Part shown: positions 12,306 through 21,351 of the stretch, piece by piece
How the letters are laid out: each line of letters opens with the position of its first letter
Position numbering within the stretch: the first letter of the stretch is position 1
DNA from: Thermotoga sp. KOL6
Lineage (GTDB): Bacteria; Thermotogota; Thermotogae; Thermotogales; Thermotogaceae
Reading direction: 5' to 3'
Assembly (NCBI RefSeq): GCF_002866025.1
Contig: NZ_LNDE01000002.1
Span: 248,001 to 312,000, forward strand
Length of the DNA stretch: 64,000 bases
Notes under the pieces: model-generated
The model's database searches: none
What the model was told of the DNA's origin: nothing
The model's input: only the letters and a program-made list of their open reading frames with translations
Translations under genes and position numbers: made by a program

Positions 12306-13240
12306 TTCCGTCTTTCCTCCACATATTTCGATATACTCCTAATAGCTTCTTTAAAATCCTCCGGTAGCGGAGAAACGAACTCCATCCACTCTTCCGTCCG
12401 AGGGTGAAAGAAACCTAACTTCAACGCGTGAAGCATTTGTCTTTTTATTCCGAAAATCTCGTCTTCTTTGTACTTTCCGTAAATCTTATCACCCATGATG
12501 GGATGACCAAGGCTTTTCATATGGACCCTTATTTGATGTGTCCTTCCCGTTTTTGGAAAAGCCAGGACGAGTGTGGCTATGTCGTCGAATCTTTTGAGTA
12601 CTCTGTATATTGTGATTGCCTCCTTCCCGTTTTCACTAACAGTCATCTTTATCCTCAATATGGGATGTCTCGCAAGAGGAAGTTCGATTATCCCTTCGTC
12701 ATTCTTTATACATCCCCTTGCTAGTAAGATATATGTTTTCTTCACTCTTCGATCTTTGAACTGTTTCGAAAGAGCCTGGTGGGAAAAATCGTTTTTTGCG
12801 ACAACAATAACACCGGAGGTTTCTTTATCTAGTCTATGGACTATGCCAGGTCTCAATTTTCCGCCTATGCCTTGAAGGTCATTGCAGTGATGAAGAAGGG
12901 CGTTGACAAGGGTTCCACTCAGTTTGGAAGGGACAGGGTGGACTATCATGTCACCAGGTTTATCGATAACAATGATGTCTCTGTCCTCGTAAAGGATCTT
13001 CAAATCTATTTCTTCGGGTTGGACCGTTGGTTCTTTTGGTCTTTCAGGTAGATCCACCTCCACTAAGTCTCCTTCTTTCAATTTGTAACTCGGTTTCCTG
13101 ATCTGACCGTTGACTTTCACTTTTCCTTCCTTTATTGCCTTTTGTATCATCGAACGGGAAATCCATGCCGGTGTTTTCTCCTTCAAAAACTGATCGAGTC
13201 TCCATCCCTCTTCTCTTCTTTCGACTTTCCAACTTTTCAC
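12302..13240 (-). CDS. rluD: RluD/RluA-family 23S rRNA pseudouridine synthase
   Basis: Converts uridines in large-subunit rRNA to pseudouridine. An N-terminal S4 RNA-binding domain (about residues 8-70) is followed by the RluA catalytic domain with GIVHRLDKETSGVIVVAKN carrying the catalytic Asp, and by KTGRTHQIRVHM. I chose GTG 13240, six bases after GAGGTG; ATG 13243 and GTG 13261 are alternatives. The 5' end lies inside the 3' end of lspA, with about 197 bases of overlap in another frame. The exact target (E. coli RluD modifies 1911/1915/1917) is inferred from family only. Confidence 0.92.
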   Translation of the reverse strand: MKSWKVERREEGWRLDQFLKEKTPAWISRSMIQKAIKEGKVKVNGQIRKPSYKLKEGDLVEVDLPERPKEPTVQPEEIDLKILYEDRDIIVIDKPGDMIVHPVPSKLSGTLVNALLHHCNDLQGIGGKLRPGIVHRLDKETSGVIVVAKNDFSHQALSKQFKDRRVKKTYILLARGCIKNDEGIIELPLARHPILRIKMTVSENGKEAITIYRVLKRFDDIATLVLAFPKTGRTHQIRVHMKSLGHPIMGDKIYGKYKEDEIFGIKRQMLHALKLGFFHPRTEEWMEFVSPLPEDFKEAIRSISKYVEERRK

Positions 13241-13658
13241 CATCTTCACCTCTAAACACACTTAGAATCATTAATCCGCCACCCACTATTATGAATACAT
13301 CGGCGAGATTGAATATCGTTGGTAGAAATGTCAGATTCAAAAAATCCAAGACGTACCCAAATCTTATTCTATCCAAGAGATTTCCTAAAGCACCTCCCAG
13401 AATGAATCCTATGGCTATCTTTTCGAACTTAGTGAATTTCAAAACGTACGGTAAAAGAGAAAGACCAACCACAACGAATAACACTGCCCATAGCATTTGT
13501 TCAGAAAGATTTTCAAAAAGCCCCAAAGCTATCCCTCTGTTGGTGGCTTTGATGAACTTCAAAAATCCTGGGATAAGGTAAAATGTCCCATGGATGTTAC
13601 TTGCTATTTTTTTAGTAAGCTGGTCTAGCACTATCGTTAATACCATGATAAAAGCCAT
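13044..13658 (-). CDS. lspA: Lipoprotein signal peptidase (SPase II) with charged C-terminal extension
   Basis: Inner-membrane aspartyl protease that cleaves prolipoprotein signal peptides. It has four hydrophobic segments. The catalytic aspartates lie in GYVLDFLNL and FNLADVFIIVGGG. The core ends near residue 133. The frame then stays open for about 70 more residues of mostly charged, probably disordered sequence (KKRRGMETRSVFEGENTG, SQRSDQETELQIERRR). This tail is encoded by the same DNA as the N-terminus of rluD. 204 residues in total against about 150-170 usual. The ATG abuts the cheR stop. Confidence 0.9.
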   Translation of the reverse strand: MAFIMVLTIVLDQLTKKIASNIHGTFYLIPGFLKFIKATNRGIALGLFENLSEQMLWAVLFVVVGLSLLPYVLKFTKFEKIAIGFILGGALGNLLDRIRFGYVLDFLNLTFLPTIFNLADVFIIVGGGLMILSVFRGEDGEKLESRKKRRGMETRSVFEGENTGMDFPFDDTKGNKGRKSESQRSDQETELQIERRRLSGGGST

Positions 13659-14507
13659 TCATTTCACCTTTCTATAAATGAAAGGCTTGTAGATTTCGAG
13701 TCCCAGTTCTTTGTAGTTGAATATCCTTTCGGTGCTTCCTACGAAGAGAAACCCACCAGTTTTCAAAGATTCTACGAATTTCTTGTAAAGTTCCTGTTTC
13801 GCTTCTGGTTCGAAGTATATGACCACATTCCGGCACAATATAAGATCAAAGTTCTTCTCGAAAGGATCTTTCAAAAGATCGTGTCTTTTGAATGTAACTA
13901 TCTTCTTCACAGTGTCTTTTACTCTGTATTTTCCATCGGGTAGTTTTTCGAAGTATTTGTCAATGTACTCTTTCGGTGTGTTCACCAGAGATCTTTCCTC
14001 ATAAACTCCTTCTTGGGCTTTCTTCAGGACTCCAGCGTCTATGTCCGTTGCTAAAATGTTCGTCTTATAAGTAAGCTTTAGCTCGTGAACAAGGATGGAG
14101 AGGGAATAAGGTTCCTCTCCTGAGGAACATCCTGCACTCCAGAATCTCATTCTCAAAGCATTTCTGGCAATTGAAGGTATAACATCATCCCTCAACTCCC
14201 ACCATTTTTCGGGATTTCTGAAAAACTCTGTCACATTTATTGTCATCTTATCCAAGAATTCGTTTAGATACCTCTTGTCTTTGGTGATCATATCTAAATA
14301 TTTTCTATAATCCACGTTGTACTTTCTCAGAAGAAGTTCAGTTCTGCGCTTCACCCTTTGAGGTTTGTAAGATGAAAGATTGATACCGAATCTCTTTTCC
14401 ACTTCTTTCACAAACCATTCGAATTCTTCTTGTGGGAACTCCTTCCACTCAGAACTCGACGGAAGCTTGAATGGTCCAATTTTCCTTTCCGATTTTTCCT
14501 CCCACAT
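13659..14507 (-). CDS. cheR: Chemotaxis protein methyltransferase CheR
   Basis: Methylates glutamates on chemoreceptors using S-adenosylmethionine. 282 residues. The N-terminal helical domain (about 25-90, with [16 protein letters not shown]) is followed by [12 protein letters not shown] and the SAM-binding [16 protein letters not shown]. Later elements are [13 protein letters not shown] and [12 protein letters not shown]. The ATG has a GGGAGG Shine-Dalgarno six bases upstream. The start lies 59 bases inside the previous gene. No other che gene is adjacent, so it is a lone chemotaxis gene within a housekeeping run. Confidence 0.96.
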   Translation of the reverse strand: MWEEKSERKIGPFKLPSSSEWKEFPQEEFEWFVKEVEKRFGINLSSYKPQRVKRRTELLLRKYNVDYRKYLDMITKDKRYLNEFLDKMTINVTEFFRNPEKWWELRDDVIPSIARNALRMRFWSAGCSSGEEPYSLSILVHELKLTYKTNILATDIDAGVLKKAQEGVYEERSLVNTPKEYIDKYFEKLPDGKYRVKDTVKKIVTFKRHDLLKDPFEKNFDLILCRNVVIYFEPEAKQELYKKFVESLKTGGFLFVGSTERIFNYKELGLEIYKPFIYRKVK

Positions 14508-15180
14508 GTATCCTCCCTACCTTCCAGCAACCTTCTATGATACCTTCTTCTACGAAAATCCAGCCGCTGTTGTTCATAAAGGAAAATCCTAATTTCATCC
14601 TTCTTTCGTAAAGAAAACGAAAAGATGCTTCTTCGAATTTGAGAATAAAACCGATCCAGTTCGATATCCCAATTTTGAAACTTTCAGATCCTATCCAAGC
14701 GCCGAACTGGCCGTTTTCGAAAAAGGGTTCAACACTGAAATTCGCAACTTCTATCTTCGTTCCGATGTGATAATCACCTTCATTTGAAACCACAGCGATC
14801 ACGGGGACTTCTGTGTAAAGGAAAAACTTTTCTCCGTTCCAAATAGCACCCACTGAATTAAAATGTACATTCCAAGATTTTTTAAACTCGATGAAGCTCG
14901 CGTTCAAAATCCTTGGCGAATAGTATTCCAATGTGAATTCGTCCACATCGAACTTGAAGTATACAGGGTTGTCAAAGGTAAAAGGAAGGAGCGACAATTC
15001 TCCTTCCCTGAAATCCGCGAAAAAGTCGAAGCGAAATCTTCCGTCGATGAACTCGGTTTTCAGCTCCGGTGATAGAACGAAACCAAAAATAGGTTTTCCA
15101 TTTTGGAAACCGGTTCCCAGTTCAAAAAAACCAGAAAAAGCGCTCAAATGTAGAGAAATCAAGAGTATGAATATACTCAA
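14449..15180 (-). CDS. Hypothetical exported beta-rich protein
   Basis: 243 residues, not recognised. It begins with a hydrophobic signal-like stretch ([20 protein letters not shown]). The rest is rich in aromatic residues alternating with polar ones ([36 protein letters not shown]) and ends in Phe, as outer-membrane barrel proteins often do. Start TTG overlaps the yebC stop as TTGA; the stop lies 59 bases inside cheR. An exported or outer-membrane protein is a guess from composition; no catalytic motif is visible. Confidence 0.7.
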   Translation of the reverse strand: MSIFILLISLHLSAFSGFFELGTGFQNGKPIFGFVLSPELKTEFIDGRFRFDFFADFREGELSLLPFTFDNPVYFKFDVDEFTLEYYSPRILNASFIEFKKSWNVHFNSVGAIWNGEKFFLYTEVPVIAVVSNEGDYHIGTKIEVANFSVEPFFENGQFGAWIGSESFKIGISNWIGFILKFEEASFRFLYERRMKLGFSFMNNSGWIFVEEGIIEGCWKVGRIHVGGKIGKENWTIQASVEF

Positions 15181-15938
15181 CCTTCGAGTCTGGACAGTAT
15201 CTCCTCCATTTCCTTGTCGTCCATTTCAAAGTTGGAGTAGACTTCTTGGACATCATCCATGTCTTCCAAGGCGTTTAGAAGTTCGAGAACTTTTTCAGCA
15301 TCTTTTCCAGTTACTCTCACCGTGTTCTTGGGTATGAATGTTACTTTGGCTTCTACTTCGTATCCTGCTTCTTCTAGTTGCTTTTTCAATTCTGAAAGAT
15401 TTTCAGGTGCTGTGATTATTTGAATTGGATCCTCTGTGTCTTTTATATCCTCTGCACCTGCATCTATGGCGACCATCACGAGTTCCTCCAGATCTTTCAC
15501 TTTATCTTTGGGTATCTCGACAACACCCTTTCTCTCGAAAATCCAACTCACCGAGCCGCTCTCAGCAAGGCTTCCTCCATGCTTACTGAACAAGTGTCTC
15601 AGCTCTTGAGCAGTTCTGTTCTTGTTATCGGTGAGTGCTCTAATGTAGACTGCAACACCGCCGGGAGCATACCCCTCGTAGATTACTTCTTGGTATTCCA
15701 CGCCTTCGAGTTCTCCTGTTCCACGTTTTATGGCTCTTTCGATATTCTCCTTCGGCATGTTTTCCGCCTTTGCCCTTTCGACAGCTGCTCTCAATCTAGG
15801 GTTGGTTTCTATGTTTCCTCCTCCTTCCCTCGCTGCAACAATGATTTCTCTGATGAGTTTTGTGAAAATCTTAGACCTTTTCGCATCTTGGGCCATTTTT
15901 CTATGCTTGATATTGGCCCACTTGTTATGACCTGACAT
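15177..15938 (-). CDS. YebC/PmpR family protein
   Basis: 253 residues, full length for the family, with the hallmark start [20 protein letters not shown], then [17 protein letters not shown] and [17 protein letters not shown]. The family includes DNA-binding transcriptional regulators and, in more recent work, proteins that help ribosomes through difficult proline stretches; the sequence does not decide between them. Two ATGs occur in tandem at 15941 and 15938. The second is preferred because it lies seven bases from GGAGGT and gives the canonical MSGHNK. The first ATG overlaps the stop of the phosphatase gene. Confidence 0.93.
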   Translation of the reverse strand: MSGHNKWANIKHRKMAQDAKRSKIFTKLIREIIVAAREGGGNIETNPRLRAAVERAKAENMPKENIERAIKRGTGELEGVEYQEVIYEGYAPGGVAVYIRALTDNKNRTAQELRHLFSKHGGSLAESGSVSWIFERKGVVEIPKDKVKDLEELVMVAIDAGAEDIKDTEDPIQIITAPENLSELKKQLEEAGYEVEAKVTFIPKNTVRVTGKDAEKVLELLNALEDMDDVQEVYSNFEMDDKEMEEILSRLEG

Positions 15939-17275
15939 CATTCCACCTCCTGTTGTCCTTTATATTTTAACACCATGATCGTCATGTCATCGTGCTGAGA
16001 TGCGCTACCCATAAACTTTCTGACTTCCCTCGAAAGAGTGTTGAGAAGTTCTTGTGATGACTCTCCTTGATATCCTCTGAGTACTTTTTCTAGTCTCTCG
16101 TATCCGAATTCTTCACTCATCTCGTTTCTTGCTTCTGTTACTCCATCGGTGTAGGTTATAATGAAGGTGTTTGGTCTCAGATGCACGATACGTTTTTTGT
16201 AGTTCCATTCCGATATACCCATTGGGATTCCAGACGCCTCTATTTTTCCTATTATTTCGCCATTGCGAAGAAAGTAAATAGGATTGTGACCGGCGTTGAT
16301 AATGCTCACCCTTCCATCTCGAAAAATTTCCAAGAAGGCCATTGTCACAAATCGATCATTCATCATATCTTCACAGAGTAAATTATTCAGACGATTCACC
16401 AGTTCTTCTAGGTTTGAGTACGACGGGGTGAGTACTTTTAAGTAGCTTCTCAACACACTCATGAGAAGAGCGGCAGGTACACTTTTACCTGCTACATCTC
16501 CTATTATGGCGAGTAGCTTGCCTTTTGTAAGAAAGATATCGTAGTAGTCCCCTCCCACCTGAACCGCAGGGTGAGAACATGAGGCTATTTCAAGAAAATC
16601 TGTGGTGGGGATCTTTTGAGGAAGGAGAACGGATTGTATATTCCTTGCTATCTCCATTTGCTCTTCCAATCTTTGACGCTCGATTTCCTTTTTGAGGAAT
16701 TCCACTCTGTCCAATGCGTTTGCTATATATCTTGCTGTTACCTCTGCTATTTTTCTGTCACCCGCTGTAAAGATTCCCTCTTCTTTTTCCGAGAAACACA
16801 TGTATCCATAGTACCTACTACCAGCTATGGGTACGAACAACAGGTTAGAGAATTTCTCGGACTTACCGGGTTCTATTAAAATTGTTCTTTCTCTTTCTTT
16901 GAGCTCTGATTCTATGTCTTCCTGTCTCAGGTTTCCCATTGTAAGACCTTCTTCCTCTATTCGAACGAGGAAAGTTTTGAATTTAATCACGTTCTTAAGG
17001 AGAGGTAGAACTTTCTCCAGTTTTTCTTGGAGATTCATAGGGAATTCGAAAACTCCGAGTATCTCGGATATTTCCAGTAGGGTCGTTATTTCTTCGTAGG
17101 AGCGCGAAAGTTCCTCAAGCTGAGCTTCCATGAAAATAGCTTGTTCTTCAAGATTTTTCTTGTATTCATTCAACTCATATTCCAAAATGTTTAAAAGCTC
17201 CTCTATTCCTTTCGAGCAATCGTAATTTGTATTCAGTATCTTTGCAATCCTTTCGCATATTTTTCTTTCATTCAT
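15938..17275 (-). CDS. GAF-domain PP2C serine phosphatase (RsbU/SpoIIE type)
   Basis: 445 residues. An N-terminal helical/coiled segment (1-65) precedes a GAF-like sensor (about 75-195) and a PP2C/SpoIIE phosphatase domain (about 210-440). Metal-binding motifs visible are [52 protein letters not shown] and [11 protein letters not shown]. Such enzymes usually dephosphorylate an anti-anti-sigma factor, but no STAS or RsbW gene is adjacent. The start overlaps the end of the response regulator gene by 8 bases, so the two are probably co-translated and the regulator may control the phosphatase; that link is inference. Confidence 0.93.
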   Translation of the reverse strand: MNERKICERIAKILNTNYDCSKGIEELLNILEYELNEYKKNLEEQAIFMEAQLEELSRSYEEITTLLEISEILGVFEFPMNLQEKLEKVLPLLKNVIKFKTFLVRIEEEGLTMGNLRQEDIESELKERERTILIEPGKSEKFSNLLFVPIAGSRYYGYMCFSEKEEGIFTAGDRKIAEVTARYIANALDRVEFLKKEIERQRLEEQMEIARNIQSVLLPQKIPTTDFLEIASCSHPAVQVGGDYYDIFLTKGKLLAIIGDVAGKSVPAALLMSVLRSYLKVLTPSYSNLEELVNRLNNLLCEDMMNDRFVTMAFLEIFRDGRVSIINAGHNPIYFLRNGEIIGKIEASGIPMGISEWNYKKRIVHLRPNTFIITYTDGVTEARNEMSEEFGYERLEKVLRGYQGESSQELLNTLSREVRKFMGSASQHDDMTIMVLKYKGQQEVE

Positions 17276-17636
17276 TTAAGAGGCGCTTCACCTCCTCGAT
17301 GAATTGGGAAGGGCTGAAAGGCTTTCTCATTACCTTTTTTGCTCCAAGAGAAAGAGCGATGGCTTCATCTTCCTCCCCACCTTTTGCTGTAAGAACGATC
17401 ACGGGAATTTTTTTCCATTCCTCTTTTTCTTGAAGTTTTTTCAAAACAGTGAAACCATCCATCACGGGCATCATCACATCTAATACAATCAAATCCGGTG
17501 TGAACTCAGAAAGTTTTTCAAGAGCAACTTGCCCATTCTCAGCTTCAACAACTTCACATCCCGCTTTTTTCAGGTTGAAGGAAACTATTTTTCGTAAAAC
17601 CGCTGAATCATCGACAAGAAGAATTTTTTTTGACAC
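17268..17636 (-). CDS. Single-domain response regulator (RR468 type)
   Basis: CheY-like receiver of 122 residues with no output domain. It nearly matches my recall of T. maritima TM0468 (RR468), the structurally studied partner of histidine kinase HK853. Acidic pocket LLVDDSAVL, phosphoacceptor Asp in [15 protein letters not shown], Thr in IVLTAKGG, Lys in VMRKPFSP. I chose GTG 17636 because AAAGGAGG lies just upstream and SKKILLVDD is the canonical start; an ATG at 17699 lies inside the upstream gene. The kinase is not in this window. Its neighbour is a PP2C phosphatase with a GAF domain. Confidence 0.95.
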   Translation of the reverse strand: MSKKILLVDDSAVLRKIVSFNLKKAGCEVVEAENGQVALEKLSEFTPDLIVLDVMMPVMDGFTVLKKLQEKEEWKKIPVIVLTAKGGEEDEAIALSLGAKKVMRKPFSPSQFIEEVKRLLNE

Positions 17637-18228
17637 GAATGCCCCTCCTTTCGAGGAGATTGGAGAGAGTTTCTCCACCTTCAACGAGTGCCTCTTCACA
17701 TATTGGTAAGAAAAAATCTGCCTTTTCGATCAAAAGAAAAGGGTTTATCAACCTTTCTCTTCTTTGAGTGTACCTAAAAATATAATACTTTCTCAACCTT
17801 GAAACTTCAAAATCCTCCACGTTTTCTTTGAAAAGTAGTTTCTTTCCTTTTTTCTCGACTTCCTTGCTCAAAAGGTCTATATAGTGAGGTGTTATTATCT
17901 TGAAACGGTAGGAAGTGACGATTTTGTTTATACTTTCATCAAAAATCCAAACGTTTTCTAGAAAAAAGTCGTTCGGTAAGTTTTTCTTGAGATTTTCAAC
18001 ATAATCAATTGAGATGCTTTTCACATGTACTTCCACATAAAATGCCAAGTTTACCACTCCAACCGGCATGGCATCAAGAAAGCTCATTTTGGGCTTTGGG
18101 TGGAAACCTTCCGTGAAAATCAATGGGAATTCAGCACGTCTGAGAGCCCGTTCCACAAATTTTATACTTTCCAGTGTGGACAAAAATCTTTTCATCCCTC
18201 TTTTTTTGAATCTGAGAACTATTTTCAT
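17608..18228 (-). CDS. TIGR03936/DUF2344 family protein (radical SAM-linked)
   Basis: 206 residues. The opening ([32 protein letters not shown]), then [21 protein letters not shown], are the hallmarks of the DUF2344 family, usually found fused to or beside a B12-binding radical SAM protein and near ribonuclease G genes. Here the radical SAM partner is absent. The later half ([19 protein letters not shown]) is more variable. It overlaps the regulator's start by 29 bases and the upstream gene by 4 (ATGA). Function unknown; a role in tRNA or rRNA modification has been suggested for the family from its gene neighbours. Confidence 0.8.
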   Translation of the reverse strand: MKIVLRFKKRGMKRFLSTLESIKFVERALRRAEFPLIFTEGFHPKPKMSFLDAMPVGVVNLAFYVEVHVKSISIDYVENLKKNLPNDFFLENVWIFDESINKIVTSYRFKIITPHYIDLLSKEVEKKGKKLLFKENVEDFEVSRLRKYYIFRYTQRRERLINPFLLIEKADFFLPICEEALVEGGETLSNLLERRGIRVKKNSSCR

Positions 18229-19232
18229 TTCCCCACTTCCTTCGGATATCTGTAGGCGGCCAGGAAAATCAAGCCTAGTAGAATAGGTAAATAATACGTG
18301 GCCAATCTCCAGGTGATGACAGATGCGAGGGTTTTCTCAGATGAGTGAAGGATTTTGCTGAACACAATCTGATAGACGGCTTCCACTCCTCCACTGGCAC
18401 CAGGTGTTGGAATGTAGAAAACAACCAAACTTAAAAAGTAGAGAAGACCTGTTGTGTCAAAGAAACTCAAGTTTCCAGAATTCAAGCGAACGGCCATGTA
18501 AAATGCGAAACTTTGGACGAGAAGGGACAATATTGTAAGGGGGAAATCTAAGAGCATGAAACCACTTTTCCAAAGAACATGAACACTCTCCTTCAAATCG
18601 TGTGTCCAGTTCAAAAACCGAGTATCCCAATCTTCCTTTTTGGTGATTTTCTTTACGACTTTATCTACCCATCTCACCTTTTTAAAGTTGTTGAACAGAT
18701 GGGCAATGATCGGCGGATGAACTAGTGCTGTTATCACAATTCCTATGAAGGATACACTCACAAGATATGCTAAAAGGATCAACTTAGGAGCAATCAAGCC
18801 ACCGGTGAGAAGCATGTTCTTGTATTTCCAAAGTCCGAGAATGGAAAGAATCGCAACAGATATCAGGTATTCTACAAACCTTGATAAGATCACGTTAACG
18901 CTGTTTTCGGATTCAAAACCGATTCTCGAAAGATGGTATGTTTGGAACACTTGGCCACCGAAATAGAAAGGGGTGAGCATGCTGAAAACGAAACTCATGT
19001 AGTTGTTGAAAAAAGAATGGTAGAGAGAAAGCTTTCTCCTCCAAACGAAGAAATACAGCCACTTCATTCTTACAGAATCTATCAAAATAGAAAAAAGAAA
19101 TATTCCACACAACAAAGCAACGTGGAATAAAGATTTCAAGCGGAAGTATTCAAAAAATTCTCTTGGATCGATCCCTCTGAAGATGAAAAAAACGGCTATG
19201 AATCCAAAAATCAACGCAAGAACAACGTTCAC
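18225..19232 (-). CDS. LPG synthase-type membrane protein (UPF0104)
   Basis: Integral membrane protein of 335 residues with about eight hydrophobic segments. It resembles the flippase-like transmembrane domain of lysyl-phosphatidylglycerol synthase (DRMKWLYFFVWRR-like loop, PFYFGGQVFQTYHLSR, and VVFYIPTPGASGGVEAVYQ, the typical PxPGGxGxxE motif). The aminoacyl-transferase domain is absent, as in most UPF0104 proteins. Start GTG 19232 lies behind AGGAAAG. The substrate is not known; lipid or glycolipid handling is an inference from the family. Confidence 0.85.
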   Translation of the reverse strand: MNVVLALIFGFIAVFFIFRGIDPREFFEYFRLKSLFHVALLCGIFLFSILIDSVRMKWLYFFVWRRKLSLYHSFFNNYMSFVFSMLTPFYFGGQVFQTYHLSRIGFESENSVNVILSRFVEYLISVAILSILGLWKYKNMLLTGGLIAPKLILLAYLVSVSFIGIVITALVHPPIIAHLFNNFKKVRWVDKVVKKITKKEDWDTRFLNWTHDLKESVHVLWKSGFMLLDFPLTILSLLVQSFAFYMAVRLNSGNLSFFDTTGLLYFLSLVVFYIPTPGASGGVEAVYQIVFSKILHSSEKTLASVITWRLATYYLPILLGLIFLAAYRYPKEVGK

Positions 19233-19246
19233 CCATTCTTTCCTGC

Positions 19247-19885
19247 TCAGGTTATCCCCAACCTCCTCGTGGAAGTTTCAAGGGCCATGAGTAGATCCTC
19301 TATAGAGTCCATCCAGTCTTCGACTTGAGCCCAACTATGTTCCAAGGAAACTTGCTTTGTCCAGTTGATTCTGAGAAGCCTTCTTTTCAGTCTCTTCAAA
19401 ACCCTCTCTGCTCCTTCTTTTGGTGTTCCTGGAAGAATAAGAATCAATTCGTTTTTCCTCACGAAATCGAATCTGTCAGAGGCTCTCAGGGATTCTTCCA
19501 ATATTTCATAAACTCTTTTTGCCGTGGCTTCGTCTTCAAAAGAAAGATAGACAACGGAGAGAGGAAAATTATATCTTTTGGATTTTTCAAATTCTTCCTC
19601 GAGATAGCTAAGTATTCCATTTGGGAACTTTAAATATGTTCTTATCATTTTAAATCTCTTTTTGAGCAGAGAATCTGGAAGACGCGGATCAACAACATCC
19701 AGGACGACTTCCGGTACATTTTCAGGAACGATCTCCGCGATCATAATGAGCGGTTCCACGTAGTCTTTTATGTTATCACTGACAACCAAATCAGCGGGTT
19801 CCTTTATCAGGAACCCCTCCTCTCTGAGAAGTTTTTCTAGCCTTCTCTTGAGTTTGCTGTCCTCCACCTCGATCCTCACTTTCAT
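19247..19885 (-). CDS. Degenerate GGDEF-like protein
   Basis: 212 residues. Residues 1-90 look like a receiver-type alpha/beta fold without a clear phosphoacceptor (IKDYVEPLIMIAEIVPENVP). Residues 95-180 follow the GGDEF pattern: EKSKRYNFPLSVVYLSFED, LRASDRFDFVRKNELILILP, GTPKEGAERVLKRLKRRL. The signature GG[DE]EF is replaced by RKNEL, so diguanylate cyclase activity is not expected. A role as a nucleotide sensor or partner protein is inference. It starts one base after the pdxT stop. Confidence 0.65.
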   Translation of the reverse strand: MKVRIEVEDSKLKRRLEKLLREEGFLIKEPADLVVSDNIKDYVEPLIMIAEIVPENVPEVVLDVVDPRLPDSLLKKRFKMIRTYLKFPNGILSYLEEEFEKSKRYNFPLSVVYLSFEDEATAKRVYEILEESLRASDRFDFVRKNELILILPGTPKEGAERVLKRLKRRLLRINWTKQVSLEHSWAQVEDWMDSIEDLLMALETSTRRLGIT

Positions 19886-19886
19886 C

Positions 19887-20453
19887 TCATTTCACCATCT
19901 CAAGAAAGTATCTGTGAAGCCTAAGATCATCTGTGAGTTCAGGATGGAACGTACTTGCGAGCATTTTACCTTCTCTTACAAGGACAGGATCCTCTTCGTG
20001 TCGCGCGAGAATCTCCACGTCTTCTCCTACTTCGACTATCTTCGGAGCCCTTATGAAGATAGCTCTGAATGGATCTTTCCCTATGGCTGGTATTTCAAGG
20101 AAAGTTTCGAAACTTTCTACTTGTCTCCCGTAGGCGTTTCTTTCAACAGTTATATTCATGACGTCTAACTTTTCTTGTTGATAGTTGTTTATGTGCTTTG
20201 CAAGCAGGATGACACCCGCACACGTTGCAAAAACAGGCATTCCATCTTTTATTTTTTCTCTCAATTTCCCGTCCATACCCATTTCTTTTAAAATGCGAAT
20301 CATGGTAGTGGATTCCCCACCAGGAAGGATGATTCCGTCTACTATTTCCAGCTGTTCCGAAAGTTTTATGATCAGCGTTTCAACGCCGAGTTTATGAAGC
20401 GCTTCTACGTGTTCTCTAACATCTCCTTGGATACCCAGGACACCTATTTTCAT
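19887..20453 (-). CDS. pdxT: Pyridoxal 5'-phosphate synthase glutaminase subunit
   Basis: Hydrolyses glutamine and channels ammonia to PdxS for R5P-dependent PLP synthesis. 188 residues, full length. Class-I amidotransferase triad: Cys in MPVFATCAGVILLA, His and Glu in ASTFHPELTDDLRLH; the GGESTTM motif is at about 45-51. It follows pdxS by three bases, which supports tight co-expression of the 12+12 complex. Confidence 0.98.
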   Translation of the reverse strand: MKIGVLGIQGDVREHVEALHKLGVETLIIKLSEQLEIVDGIILPGGESTTMIRILKEMGMDGKLREKIKDGMPVFATCAGVILLAKHINNYQQEKLDVMNITVERNAYGRQVESFETFLEIPAIGKDPFRAIFIRAPKIVEVGEDVEILARHEEDPVLVREGKMLASTFHPELTDDLRLHRYFLEMVK

Positions 20454-20456
20454 CCT

Positions 20457-21338
20457 TTACCACCCTCTCTCTTGCATTCTTACTTCGAGCTCTTCAACAT
20501 CAAGACCCCTCATGGGTTCACCTATATCTTCAGAGATTTTGAGTAAAATTTTGGGATTGTCCCAGTAAGTTACCGCAAGTACCATCGCTTTTGCCATCTT
20601 TCTAGGATCTTTGGATTTGAAAATACCTGAGCCAACGAATACTCCATCCGCTCCAAGCATCATCATGAGAGCCGCATCAGCAGGAGTTGCCACTCCTCCA
20701 GCTGCGAAATTCACAACAGGAAGTCTCCCGAGTTTCTTCACTTCTCTCAGGAGTTCCACAGGTGCACCTATTTCTTTCCCATAAGCGACCAGTTCTTCAT
20801 CTTCCATTTTCGTTACCTGTTTTATTTGTTCCATCACTTTTCTCATATGTTTCACCGCTTCTACAACGTTCCCCGTACCCGCTTCACCCTTGGTTCTTAT
20901 CATGGCAGCCCCTTCTGCAATTCTTCTCAGTGCTTCACCCAAATCTCTTGCACCACAAACGAATGGAACTTTGAATTCATGTTTGTTTATGTGAAATCTG
21001 TCATCTGCGGGTGTGAGAACTTCGGATTCATCTATGAAATCCACTCCCAGTTCTTCCAAGATTTTCGCCTCCGCGATATGTCCTATTCGTACTTTTGCCA
21101 TTACAGGTATGGAGACGGCTTCCATGATCTCTCTTATTTTGGCAATGCTCGCCATTCTTGCTACTCCACCTTCTTTTCTTATGTCCGCCGGGACCCTTTC
21201 AAGTGCCATGACAGCAACGGCACCAGCTTCTTCTGCTATTTTAGCTTGTTCTGCAGTTGTAACATCCATGATGACTCCACCCTTGAACATTTCTGCAAAA
21301 CCCTTTTTTATTATCCAAGTACCTTTTTTCACTTCCAT
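20457..21338 (-). CDS. pdxS: Pyridoxal 5'-phosphate synthase, PdxS subunit
   Basis: TIM-barrel enzyme that condenses ribose 5-phosphate, glyceraldehyde 3-phosphate and ammonia into PLP. 293 residues. Conserved [20 protein letters not shown], active-site lysines in [13 protein letters not shown] and [12 protein letters not shown], and [17 protein letters not shown] near the phosphate site. Start ATG 21338 lies seven bases from GGAGGT; an upstream GTG (21347) overlaps the Shine-Dalgarno and is unlikely. Confidence 0.98.
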   Translation of the reverse strand: MEVKKGTWIIKKGFAEMFKGGVIMDVTTAEQAKIAEEAGAVAVMALERVPADIRKEGGVARMASIAKIREIMEAVSIPVMAKVRIGHIAEAKILEELGVDFIDESEVLTPADDRFHINKHEFKVPFVCGARDLGEALRRIAEGAAMIRTKGEAGTGNVVEAVKHMRKVMEQIKQVTKMEDEELVAYGKEIGAPVELLREVKKLGRLPVVNFAAGGVATPADAALMMMLGADGVFVGSGIFKSKDPRKMAKAMVLAVTYWDNPKILLKISEDIGEPMRGLDVEELEVRMQERGW

Positions 21339-21351
21339 TTTTCTCACCTCC

